Assembly: GCF_014773395.1 (NCBI RefSeq)
Contig: NZ_JACXAF010000007.1
Location: 62,001 to 126,000 of the forward strand
DNA from: Neiella litorisoli
GTDB lineage: Bacteria; Pseudomonadota; Gammaproteobacteria; Enterobacterales; Neiellaceae
Direction: 5' to 3'
DNA: 64,000 bases
This document shows positions 45,184 through 54,054 of this stretch, piece after piece; the first letter of the stretch is position 1, and the number at the start of each line of letters is the position of its first letter. Below the pieces are notes generated by a model. The model saw only the letters and a list, made by a program, of their open reading frames with translations. It did no database searches and had not been told where the DNA came from. Both the position numbers and the translations under genes were made by a program.

Positions 45184-48183
45184 ATGATAAAAAAACCTCA
45201 TAACTTCAAATACTCTGCAATCGCACTAGGGGTGGCTAGTTGTTTGACTGCAGGACCTTTGCTCGCCCAGGATGCAGCACCTGGAGATGACGTCGAGGTA
45301 ATTCACGTAACGGGTGTACGTGGTTCGCAAGTGAAATCGATTAACGTCAAGCGTGCTGCAGACTCTGTGGTTGATGCTATTTCTGCAGAAGACATTGGTA
45401 AGCTGCCTGACGCCACCATCTCTGACTCTCTACAACGTATTTCTGGTGTTCAAATTCGTCGCTCTGCTGGTGAGGGTGGCTCGGTCAACATTCGTGGTTT
45501 GCCGCAAGTTGTCACCCAGATGAATGGCGAGCAATATCAAGGTGCCAATTCGGTCGTATCAAGCCAGCCTGATTTCGGTGATGTGCCAGCTCCGCTATTC
45601 CGCGGCGTTGAAGTGTACAAATCACCAACCGCTAGTTTAGGTAATGCCGGTATCACAGGTACCATTAACTTGCAGACTTACCGACCATTCGATTTTGACG
45701 TGGGCTTTACTGTTTCTGGCAGTGCGGAGGCGCGTTATGGCTCTGAAACGGAGAGTACCGATCCAGCGGTTTCGGCATTGATCAACTGGAACGACGGCAA
45801 AATCGGTTTCTTGTTTGCTGCGGCGATTTCTGATGTCACCCTGTCAAACTCCTACAACGGCTTTAACACCGGCAGTCCAGGTGAAGTGGGGTGGACCGGC
45901 CGTTTCACTGATGCCCAAGTTGGCCTTGAAGATCTTGGCCGAGTCTACATGGGCGCCCAGGGTTTTGCCGCTTGGAATCAGGAGACCGAACGTGAACGTG
46001 TCGGGTTGAATGCATCGCTTCAAATCGACTTGGGCGAAGGTTTTGTCTTTACCAGTGATGTGTTCTACACCGATCAGGATGAGTACAACCGCAAAATTGG
46101 TATGAGTGCCACCAACAAGTGGCAAAGCTGGGATTGGTTTACTCCAACCAGTGAGAGGGCTACTGGCGCACCACAAGATGGCGGCGAATTCTACTCTTGG
46201 CAGTCGGTTAATCTCGATCCAAAACGTTTGAAATCATTCACTCAGAACGACTCCTACCTAGCCGATTCAACCAATATTAACTTCCAGTTGGATTATGACA
46301 ATGGCGGTAATTTCACTGGTAGTTTCCGTGGGATTGTCGGTCGTGCCAATCGTGACAAGCGCCACGGCTACAACGAAGGTGATTTAACCAATGGCTCCAC
46401 GACACTGGGCCGTACAACCAACTTCTTGCCATCTGACAAATGTCGCCCTGGTGACGAAGTCGTCGGTGATGAGGGTGGTTGTTATCAGGAAATTAACCCG
46501 CTGGGCTACAGCGAAAATCCTCAGCTGACCCTTGATACCAGTGGTGAGCACCAGCGCTGGGGTGGTTTTGATACCCAAATTGATGGTGGCTTAGGTGAGG
46601 GCGCAACGGTTGCCGATTACATGGCGAACCTTGATAGCTACAACATCGGTGCTTTCTCATCAGAAAACAACGAAAACTCTGACTCCGATCTGCGGGCCTT
46701 TAGCTTAAAAGGTAACTACACCCTCGACACTGGCTTTATCACCAGCGTTGATATGGGCGCACGCTTGTCGGACCGTGACGTCGAATTTGAACGTTTCCAC
46801 TTGTTCTCACCATTCCATAACGCCGGTTGTGAGGCGCAGTGGAAAGCAACGGATGTGACCTTTGGCTCAACTGCGCCGGGCGCATGTACCGATGGTGAAA
46901 TGGTAAATGGCGCGTTTGAACCATACGTGGTGTTAGAAAACGTCGCGTTGGATCAATACAACAACGTCAAATTCATTACCGACTTTGGTCCGGCCAAAGG
47001 CATTCCGGGTATGTGGGCGGTTAATCCGAAGGATTACGACAACCCAGAGAAATTCCATAACCGCGTGTTTGGCTCAACCAGAAAGCAAATCATTCCGGGT
47101 CGTAGCTTCGAAGTTAGCCTCGAAGAGTTGTCCTACTACTTGCAAACCAACTTCGAGTTTCTTGATGGCGACTTAACTGGTAATGCCGGTATGCGCGTGG
47201 TTGAGACCGACTTGTCAGTGAAGCAAAACATTGCCGGTGCCGGTATTCCTTACGGTAACTCCAACGCCGATGCAGGGGACATTCTAACCAACCGTGATTA
47301 CACCGATTATCTGCCATCGGTGAACTTGGCTTACGAAATTAATGAAGATTTGATTCTGCGTTTCGCCTTTGCCAAGAACATGGTACCGCTAGATTTGAAC
47401 CAATGGGGTGATGGTCTGAGCATTAACTATGCCTTGGACTCGGATCCTGACAGCGGCACATTCAACCAGTTTATTGCTACCTCTGGTACCTCAGATGGTA
47501 ACCCTGAGTTGGATCCATGGCGCTCGGATAACTGGGATGTGTCATTGGAGTACTACATTGGTGAAGCCAGTATGCTGAATGTGGCTGCCTTTAAAGTCGA
47601 CATTGATAGCTTTACTGAAAACCAGACTGTCCAGCGTGCCGTTCCTGACGCAGATGGTATTGTCCGTCGTGAAGTGCCGGTAACAACCAATGTTCAAGGT
47701 AAGGGCGGTACCATCGATGGTGTCGAAATTGGCGCTAAGATGGCACTTAGCGATGTCATTGGTGATGACAGCTTCTTCTCTGACTTTGGTTTTGATACCA
47801 ACTTTACGTATTCGCCAAGTGAAGGTCAGGGCAAAGACATCAACGGTGATGATCAGATGTTGCCTGACAACTCTGAGCGTCAGTTCAACTTGATTGGTTG
47901 GTATCAAGCCGATCGCTTCCAAGCTCGTGTTGCATATAACTACCGGAGCAAGCGTTTAGCGGCTCAGGGCGGTGCTTGGGGTGCGTTGAACTTGTACCAA
48001 GAATCGACCGGTTATGTTGATGTGTCGGCCAGCTACGATGTGACTGACGAGATCTCTGTTTACGTCAGCGGTTCGAACGTGACGGAAGAGTACGAGAACT
48101 ACTACATGGAGTTCAAAGACCAGTTCGCGTATCAAAACTACTATGAAGCCCGCTACACCGTCGGTGTTCGTGGTACCTTCTAA
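45184..48183 (+). CDS. TonB-dependent receptor (carbohydrate type)
   Basis: 999-aa outer-membrane receptor. The signal peptide ends LLAQ (about residue 29). A TonB-box-like stretch DDVEVIHVTG (about 35-44) is followed by the plug domain (DSVVDAISAEDIGKLPDATISD; GVQIRRSAGEGGSVNIRGL) and a 22-strand barrel ending VRGTF. The plug sequence matches the large Caulobacter/Alteromonas-type TBDR group tied to plant and algal glycan use. The next gene is a tryptophan-halogenase-like flavoprotein, a pairing common in such loci. It lies upstream of a pectin lyase and probably imports pectin oligosaccharides. A terminator follows 15 bp after the stop. Confidence 0.95.
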   Translation: MIKKPHNFKYSAIALGVASCLTAGPLLAQDAAPGDDVEVIHVTGVRGSQVKSINVKRAADSVVDAISAEDIGKLPDATISDSLQRISGVQIRRSAGEGGSVNIRGLPQVVTQMNGEQYQGANSVVSSQPDFGDVPAPLFRGVEVYKSPTASLGNAGITGTINLQTYRPFDFDVGFTVSGSAEARYGSETESTDPAVSALINWNDGKIGFLFAAAISDVTLSNSYNGFNTGSPGEVGWTGRFTDAQVGLEDLGRVYMGAQGFAAWNQETERERVGLNASLQIDLGEGFVFTSDVFYTDQDEYNRKIGMSATNKWQSWDWFTPTSERATGAPQDGGEFYSWQSVNLDPKRLKSFTQNDSYLADSTNINFQLDYDNGGNFTGSFRGIVGRANRDKRHGYNEGDLTNGSTTLGRTTNFLPSDKCRPGDEVVGDEGGCYQEINPLGYSENPQLTLDTSGEHQRWGGFDTQIDGGLGEGATVADYMANLDSYNIGAFSSENNENSDSDLRAFSLKGNYTLDTGFITSVDMGARLSDRDVEFERFHLFSPFHNAGCEAQWKATDVTFGSTAPGACTDGEMVNGAFEPYVVLENVALDQYNNVKFITDFGPAKGIPGMWAVNPKDYDNPEKFHNRVFGSTRKQIIPGRSFEVSLEELSYYLQTNFEFLDGDLTGNAGMRVVETDLSVKQNIAGAGIPYGNSNADAGDILTNRDYTDYLPSVNLAYEINEDLILRFAFAKNMVPLDLNQWGDGLSINYALDSDPDSGTFNQFIATSGTSDGNPELDPWRSDNWDVSLEYYIGEASMLNVAAFKVDIDSFTENQTVQRAVPDADGIVRREVPVTTNVQGKGGTIDGVEIGAKMALSDVIGDDSFFSDFGFDTNFTYSPSEGQGKDINGDDQMLPDNSERQFNLIGWYQADRFQARVAYNYRSKRLAAQGGAWGALNLYQESTGYVDVSASYDVTDEISVYVSGSNVTEEYENYYMEFKDQFAYQNYYEARYTVGVRGTF

Positions 48184-48197
48184 GTTGTCACTGTATG

Positions 48198-48232
48198 AGG
48201 CACTAACCCTTTGGGGTTAGTGCCTTTTTTTT
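48198..48232 (+). terminator. Terminator after TBDR gene
   Basis: AGGCACTAACCC/GGGTTAGTGCCT stem with TTTTTTTT tail. Downstream, the halogenase gene starts 29 bp away, so it may be reached by read-through or by its own promoter. Confidence 0.88.
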
Positions 48233-48260
48233 GTCTATAGTTCGTTGAGGTAGCCGTTAA

Positions 48261-49766
48261 ATGGAGCAGCAGATGACAGATAATCAGGTGCAGCAGGTGG
48301 TGATTGTCGGTGGGGGCACCGCTGGTTGGATGACCGCAGCAAGTTTGAGCCGTTACTACCAGAAACTAAACATTACTCTGGTTGAGTCCAGCGATATTGG
48401 TACGGTCGGCGTTGGCGAAGCGACTAACGCGACTATTCGGCGCTTCTACGGTGCGCTGGGAATGAAAGATATTGACGTGCTCAAAGCTACGCAGGGAACC
48501 TGCAAGTTGGGCATCGAGTTTAAAAATTGGTATGCCACTAACGACACCTTTTTTCACCCGTTTGGCCTTTATGGTCAAGATGTTCAAGGCGTTTCGTTTC
48601 ACCATTACTGGCTGAAACTCAAACAGTTGGGTTTAGTGTCTGACTTTGCCGATTATTCATTAGGCTGCACTTTGGCAATGAACGACAAGTTCACCACGCC
48701 ATCGCCAAATCCGCCATCGACCTTATCTATTTTTGATTGGGCCTTACATTTCGATGCAAGCCTGTTTGCCAAGCTGATGCGTGAATTTGCCGAAGCCAAT
48801 GGGGTGAAACGCATTGATGGCAAAATCGATCGGGTCGAGCTTAACCCTGACAATGGCTTTATTGAGCATCTGGTGTTAACCAACGGCGAGCAGATCCACG
48901 GCGATTTATTTATTGATTGCTCTGGATTTCGTGGCTTGTTGATTGAGCAGACGTTGAAATCTGGCTATGAGGACTGGAGTGAGTGGTTACTCTGTGACCG
49001 CGCCATTGCTGTTCAGAGTGAGTTAGTTTCCGAAGCCAAACCGAGAACGGTTTCAACTGCGCATCAAGCCGGTTGGCAGTGGAATATTCCGCTGCAGCAT
49101 CGACAAGGCAACGGTCATGTTTATGCAAGTCAATATATTAGTGATGACGAAGCAACCAGCGTCCTTATCAATCACATTGACGGTCCATTAACCACCGAAC
49201 CGAATCTATTTAAGTTCACCCCGGGGCGGCGCAAACAAGCCTGGGTGAAAAATTGTGTGTCGATCGGTTTGGCTGCGGGCTTTTTGGAGCCACTGGAAAG
49301 CACCAGTATCGCGATGATCGAAACGGGCATTGAAAAACTGCGAATGCTGTTCCCTGATAAATCGATGAACCAAGCCTGTATTGATGAGTTCAATGACATG
49401 ACCAAGTTGGAGTGGGAGCGAGTGCGAGACTTTATTGTATTGCACTACCACTTGAGTTCGCGCACCGATTCGGCATTCTGGCGGCAAATTAAGCAAACGC
49501 CGATCCCTGAGACCTTGCAACACAAGATCCGCATGTTCAAAGCCAGGGGGCATTTGGTGAAGTATCGCTGGGAGATTTTTCAGCCAGCAAGCTGGCTGGC
49601 GCTGTACGATGGCAACAAGGTGTACCCAGAAACCTATGATCCGATTGTTGATAGCTTCTCAACCGACTATCTCAGTAAAAGTCTGGCGGAGATGAAACAG
49701 TCGCTACAGGGCGCGGTTGGTAAGATTCAGAGCCACCATGAGTTCTTACGCCAGCACGTCATCTAA
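48261..49766 (+). CDS. Tryptophan-halogenase-family flavoprotein 1
   Basis: 501-aa FAD-dependent protein of the PrnA/RebH superfamily. FAD-binding GGGTAGWMTA lies near residues 18-27. The conserved lysine region TCKLGIEFKNWY (catalytic Lys position) and the W-x-W-x-IP motif WQWNIPLQHR that sets the halogenase apart from monooxygenases are present, as is the EPLESTSIAM segment with the catalytic Glu. Relatives near TonB receptors (for example BrvH-type enzymes) halogenate indole rather than free tryptophan; the natural substrate is unknown. It follows the TBDR gene directly. Confidence 0.92.
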   Translation: MEQQMTDNQVQQVVIVGGGTAGWMTAASLSRYYQKLNITLVESSDIGTVGVGEATNATIRRFYGALGMKDIDVLKATQGTCKLGIEFKNWYATNDTFFHPFGLYGQDVQGVSFHHYWLKLKQLGLVSDFADYSLGCTLAMNDKFTTPSPNPPSTLSIFDWALHFDASLFAKLMREFAEANGVKRIDGKIDRVELNPDNGFIEHLVLTNGEQIHGDLFIDCSGFRGLLIEQTLKSGYEDWSEWLLCDRAIAVQSELVSEAKPRTVSTAHQAGWQWNIPLQHRQGNGHVYASQYISDDEATSVLINHIDGPLTTEPNLFKFTPGRRKQAWVKNCVSIGLAAGFLEPLESTSIAMIETGIEKLRMLFPDKSMNQACIDEFNDMTKLEWERVRDFIVLHYHLSSRTDSAFWRQIKQTPIPETLQHKIRMFKARGHLVKYRWEIFQPASWLALYDGNKVYPETYDPIVDSFSTDYLSKSLAEMKQSLQGAVGKIQSHHEFLRQHVI

Positions 49767-49973
49767 TCAAATTCTTCCGATGAAAAATTTATTTTAAAAC
49801 AAAAAGTTATTTTTTTCTGCAAAAGGCCATATGAAAATTATGGCCTTTGCCATTCGGCTATTCCTGCCCACCGATTTTATTAGACCTTGCTCTCATTACT
49901 TAAAATATCGAGGTGAATTACCTCAAATTTCTCTTTTATTCGATTGTTTAAAAAATAATCGAGTTTTAGGTTC

Positions 49974-50027
49974 GCAACCGGTGGCAAAACGCTAGTTCAC
50001 GAATAATTACAAATGCCACCGGTGGCA
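49974..50027 (+). promoter_or_regulatory. Pair of CACCGGTG-type operators before pectate lyase gene
   Basis: TGCCACCGGTGGCA (50014-50027, perfect palindrome) and GCAACCGGTGGCAA (49974-49987), centres 40 bp apart, close to four helical turns. They lie 40-100 bp before the pectate lyase ATG in the 302-bp gap 49767-50068; the rest is AT-rich without features. Likely LacI-family sites specific to this operon. Confidence 0.65.
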
Positions 50028-50068
50028 ATTTCGCCAAATCATGATTCAAGAAAGATAAAGGAAAGATC

Positions 50069-53000
50069 ATGTCAATCGGAAATGGTTTGAGAAAGTCCAA
50101 ATGGGGCCTGGCTGTAGCTCTCCCCCTGTACTCTGGATTATCTCTAGCAACGGGGTTTCACACCGAAAACGGTGGAACAACAGGCGGTGCAGGTGGTGAT
50201 ACCGTCTATGCAACAACGGGGACTGAAATTCATCAGGCCTTATGTAACAGGGCGTCGAGTGATACCCCAATTATTATTGAGGTCGAAGGCGTCATTGATC
50301 ATGGCAACACCTTCAAAGTCTCTGGCGACAGCTGCAATACCGCAGATGGCGTCATTGAGCTCAAAGAGATTAGCAACGTCACCTTGATTGGTGTCGGCAG
50401 CGGTGCGCTGTTCGATGAACTGGGCATTCATATTCGCTCGTCATCAAACATTATTATCCGCAACGTTCATGTTCGAAATGTCAAAAAATCGGGTTCTCCG
50501 ACATCAAATGGTGGTGATGCCATTGGCATGGAATCGAATGTGTCCAACGTCTGGGTCGATCATGTGACGCTCGAAGCGCAAGGCGGTGAATCGGATGGTT
50601 ACGACGCGCTATTCGATATGAAAGCGGACACCAAGTACGTCACTTTGTCGTACAGTATTTTGCGAAACTCCGGCCGCGGTGGCTTGGTTGGTTCAAGCTC
50701 AAGTGACACCAACAACGGTCCAGTGACCTATCACCACAACATCTATGAAAACATTGATTCTCGTGCACCTTTGATGCGAGGCCGATTAGGTCACAGCTAT
50801 AACAACTACTTCAATGGCATCAATAAGTCTGGGATTAATGTTCGTGTTGGCGGTGAAATGAAAGTTGAAAACAACTATTTCACCAATGCAAAAGATCCGC
50901 TCGGCACTTTTTACACCAACGATATGGGGTATTGGGATGTCAGCGGCAACACGTTCACCAGTTCAGTCGTGTGGACAGCCGATGGCGATGATAACCACCC
51001 AGCAGGTCCAAATGTTCAATCAACAACGTCAGTCAATCTGCCATACAGTTACAGCCTAGATGATGCTGATTGTTTACCGAACATGCTGACGAGCATTGCT
51101 GGTGCCAATAAAGGATTGGCAGTGTCTGACGGTTCATGTGAGATTACCAATCCGCAGCCTGACCCCGATCCTGATCCAACGCCAGATCCTGATCCAACAC
51201 CAGACCCAGACCCTGCGCCAGCTCCTGATGGTGACGAAGTATTAAACATCACAGAGTCAGGCTCAACTAGCGATTTCTTTACTATTAGCGGTAATCTGTC
51301 GTCTTCAAAAGGTACGGTTAATTACAATGGTTTAACCTTAACTCAAGCACTAAAAATTGAATCAAGTACTTCAATTGCGTTCACTTCAGCTGCTGATGGT
51401 CAGCTAACGTTAGTGTTTAATGAAGGCGAAAGTGGTGATATCAAAATCAATGGTACGAATCACACCGTATCAAACGGAGTGCTTACTGTGGCATTAGCCG
51501 CAGGTAACCACACCATTACCAAAGCCGATACAATGAATTTGTATTATTTAAGCCTTGCTTATGACGCAGATACTCAACCTACCCCCGACCCTGATCCAAC
51601 ACCAGAACCTGATACCGGTGACGTTTCTGCGTCAACTTCGGTAAATGGCAGTGATGTGATAGTCAGCTGGTCAACTAGCAATATCAGCAACATCACAGGT
51701 CAACAGGTTTATCGTGATACTGACGCTGATCTAAATGGCAGAGTCCGCATCGCAGCTGCAGTGGCTGGTAACTCTTTCACTGATTACGGTGTAGCCGATG
51801 GCACATATTACTATTCAGTAAAAGTCACTGGTAATGATGGCAGTACTTATAATTCAGTAGCAGTACAAGCCAATGTTGCGACGGCCACTTCAAGCTTAAC
51901 AATTGAAGAAAATGCCAATGGTTTCTGCTCTGTTGAAGGTTCAATAGACGATAACCACATTGGTTTTACTGGCGTTGGCTTTGCCAATACCGACAATGAA
52001 ACCGGAAAAGGTATTAACTATGCCGTTACAGTACCTTCTTCAGGTCAGTACCAATTAACTGCACGCTATGCGAACGGTTCAACTGACCGCCCTGCTGCAA
52101 TCATTATCAACGATACCTTGTCAGGTAACATTCCTTTGCCAGGCACTGGCGCTTGGGGCAATTACGCTGACTCAAGCACTGTGACAGTTAACTTAAACGC
52201 TGGCTTAAACCTACTCCGGTTGCAAGCAACTGATGCTGGTGGCTTAGCAAACATTGATAGTTTAACGGTGACTGGTTTAAGCCCTGCTGCTGGTGATTGT
52301 AACGGTCAACCGGGTGATGGAGCAGGCTCTGGAGGCGATACTGGTGGTGACACCGGTGGAGATACTGGCGGCGACACCGGCGGCGACACCGGTGGTGGCT
52401 CTGATGGCGGAACGGGCGGCGACACTGGCGGTGGCTCTGACGGCGGAACGGGTGGTGACACTGGCGGTGGCTCTGACGGCGGAACGGGTGGTGACACTGG
52501 CGGTGGCTCTGACGGCGGAACGGGTGGCGATACCGGTGGCGATACTGGAGGAGACACTGGCTCTGGCGGAGATAATGGCGATGGTATCGTTGATTATCCA
52601 AATGCCGACTGCGCAGAGTTAATTCACAATGACGCAATCAACTGGCGTGAATCATCGTTGCAAACCGATCAGGAGATCGTTGAGTGTTTGTCAGCTTCAT
52701 TGGGCACACCAGTCGGCTATGGTGCCAACGCAACAGGTGGTTATGATCCAGCAGGCGGTAGTAAGTTGGTGGTGATCACTAAGGACCAGCCAGAAGATCA
52801 GATCCTCGCCGCGATTTCATCCAGCGAACACAACTGGATTGTCTTTGATAAGCAAGACTTTGCTAATGAGACGGCAATCATGATGTACCGCCCGTATTGC
52901 GCCAATGCTGAGCTCCAATCCGCTCTGGGCGCTGATGAAGCAACGTGTCGCGACCCTTATGCTTGGTGTTCTGACAACGGCGTTTCAAGTGGTGATTGTC

Positions 53001-53986
53001 TGGAGCGATTCTTTAATGATGAACTCAACAACAATGACTTGCCGGTTCGTAACTACCTGATCGACAGTAACACCACCATTGATGGTCGTGGTGCTAACGC
53101 GGTGTTTACCTTCAATGGCTTCAAGATTGGTGCCGATAGCAGCGGTGCATCTACTCACCAATCAGAAAACGTCATCATTACCAACAACTACTTTGTTGGT
53201 GTGGGCCACACCGAAGATCATGGTTTAGACCCTGATATGATTCGCTCTACCGGTGAATCGCATGATATCTGGATCCACCAAAACACCTTTGATACCACTG
53301 GCGACTCAGCCTTTGATGTCAAGGTCGGTGCTTATGACATTACCATGTCATTCAATAAGCTCATCAATGTCAAACGAGCGGCGTTGCATGGCTCAAGCGA
53401 TAGTCGTGCGATTAACTCGCAAATCACAACCACCATGCATAACAACTTGTTTGTCACTACTGACGACAACTTTGGTGCGAGCTCATACAACACCTTGCGT
53501 CGGGTACCGCTGTTGCGCCGTGGTCAAACACACCAGTTCAACAATGTGTTTTATGGCTATCGTAAAGATGTCATGAGTATTCGCGTCGGTGGCAGTGCAT
53601 TGGTTGAAGACAGTTTGTTTATGAACCCAGTTGAAAACTCCAAAGGTGATGACTTGGGCGACTGGCAAATTGAACTGTTCGATGGTGCGGTTCGCGATGG
53701 TAACTTGGAAGTTCGTGACAGCTACGTTTACGAATCAGGTTCTGAGTGCACCACGTCTGGCGCATCGGCTTCACTTGATGTGACTGACGGCAGTGCGCCA
53801 AACATGTTTGCTGACTATGACTCTGCTTCGCAAAATACCATTAACGCTAACCGTCAGGTTGCGGGTGCAGAATTGCGTAACTACGTCATGGCAACGGCAG
53901 GTAAAGGTGGCAAGACGCCTTGGGTTTCAGCGTACACGGAAGGCTTGAATAATATTCTTGCTGCGGCACCAACGAGCTGCCAGTAA
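50069..53986 (+). CDS. Two-headed pectate lyase (PL1 plus PL1) with CBM and FnIII-like modules
   Basis: 1305-aa secreted protein; signal peptide to about residue 30 (SLATGF). Residues about 30-360 are a PL1 pectate lyase (VWVDHVTLE, TYHHNIYENIDSRAPLMRGR). An Asp-Pro linker follows at 370-393. Residues about 393-505 are a possible CBM77-like pectin-binding module. A second DP linker leads to a FnIII-like domain (about 516-605), then a CBM35/6-like module (about 609-737). A Gly/Asp/Thr linker (749-836) leads to a second PL1 domain (about 840-1305, IWIHQNTFDTTGDSAFDVK, TTMHNNLFVTT, RVPLLRRGQTHQFNNVFYG). Both catalytic domains keep the parallel beta-helix pattern and Arg-containing active-site strand. 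Two PL1 heads could cleave pectins of different methylation. Upstream LacI-type operators and a terminator make it a one-gene unit. Confidence 0.9.
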   Translation: MSIGNGLRKSKWGLAVALPLYSGLSLATGFHTENGGTTGGAGGDTVYATTGTEIHQALCNRASSDTPIIIEVEGVIDHGNTFKVSGDSCNTADGVIELKEISNVTLIGVGSGALFDELGIHIRSSSNIIIRNVHVRNVKKSGSPTSNGGDAIGMESNVSNVWVDHVTLEAQGGESDGYDALFDMKADTKYVTLSYSILRNSGRGGLVGSSSSDTNNGPVTYHHNIYENIDSRAPLMRGRLGHSYNNYFNGINKSGINVRVGGEMKVENNYFTNAKDPLGTFYTNDMGYWDVSGNTFTSSVVWTADGDDNHPAGPNVQSTTSVNLPYSYSLDDADCLPNMLTSIAGANKGLAVSDGSCEITNPQPDPDPDPTPDPDPTPDPDPAPAPDGDEVLNITESGSTSDFFTISGNLSSSKGTVNYNGLTLTQALKIESSTSIAFTSAADGQLTLVFNEGESGDIKINGTNHTVSNGVLTVALAAGNHTITKADTMNLYYLSLAYDADTQPTPDPDPTPEPDTGDVSASTSVNGSDVIVSWSTSNISNITGQQVYRDTDADLNGRVRIAAAVAGNSFTDYGVADGTYYYSVKVTGNDGSTYNSVAVQANVATATSSLTIEENANGFCSVEGSIDDNHIGFTGVGFANTDNETGKGINYAVTVPSSGQYQLTARYANGSTDRPAAIIINDTLSGNIPLPGTGAWGNYADSSTVTVNLNAGLNLLRLQATDAGGLANIDSLTVTGLSPAAGDCNGQPGDGAGSGGDTGGDTGGDTGGDTGGDTGGGSDGGTGGDTGGGSDGGTGGDTGGGSDGGTGGDTGGGSDGGTGGDTGGDTGGDTGSGGDNGDGIVDYPNADCAELIHNDAINWRESSLQTDQEIVECLSASLGTPVGYGANATGGYDPAGGSKLVVITKDQPEDQILAAISSSEHNWIVFDKQDFANETAIMMYRPYCANAELQSALGADEATCRDPYAWCSDNGVSSGDCLERFFNDELNNNDLPVRNYLIDSNTTIDGRGANAVFTFNGFKIGADSSGASTHQSENVIITNNYFVGVGHTEDHGLDPDMIRSTGESHDIWIHQNTFDTTGDSAFDVKVGAYDITMSFNKLINVKRAALHGSSDSRAINSQITTTMHNNLFVTTDDNFGASSYNTLRRVPLLRRGQTHQFNNVFYGYRKDVMSIRVGGSALVEDSLFMNPVENSKGDDLGDWQIELFDGAVRDGNLEVRDSYVYESGSECTTSGASASLDVTDGSAPNMFADYDSASQNTINANRQVAGAELRNYVMATAGKGGKTPWVSAYTEGLNNILAAAPTSCQ
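52318..52577 (+). repeat. Tandem repeats encoding the Gly/Asp/Thr linker
   Basis: Four near-identical 36-bp units (GGGSDGGTGGDT, from about 52394 to 52539) flanked by shorter GGDTGGDT repeats. All keep the reading frame of the pectate lyase. The array may vary in copy number between strains. Confidence 0.85.
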
Positions 53987-54018
53987 TTGCTGTAATCAGA
54001 TAACTCATTAGTTTGAAA

Positions 54019-54051
54019 GGCTTTGCTTGTGTCACAAGCAAAGCTTTTTTG
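54019..54051 (+). terminator. Terminator between pectate lyase and convergent halogenase
   Basis: GCTTTGCTTGTG/CACAAGCAAAGC perfect stem and TTTTTT tail on the plus strand. The minus-strand gene ends at 54055, so it may serve both. Confidence 0.88.
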
Positions 54052-54054
54052 TTC

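Noticed and set aside
52318-52577. CRISPR-like tandem repeats
   Set aside because: Units are contiguous, in frame and without unique spacers; no cas genes. No CRISPR array was seen in the window.
52188-52637. 149-aa and Pro/Ser-rich reading frames opposite the pectate lyase linker
   Set aside because: They are mirror products of the GC-rich linker repeats.
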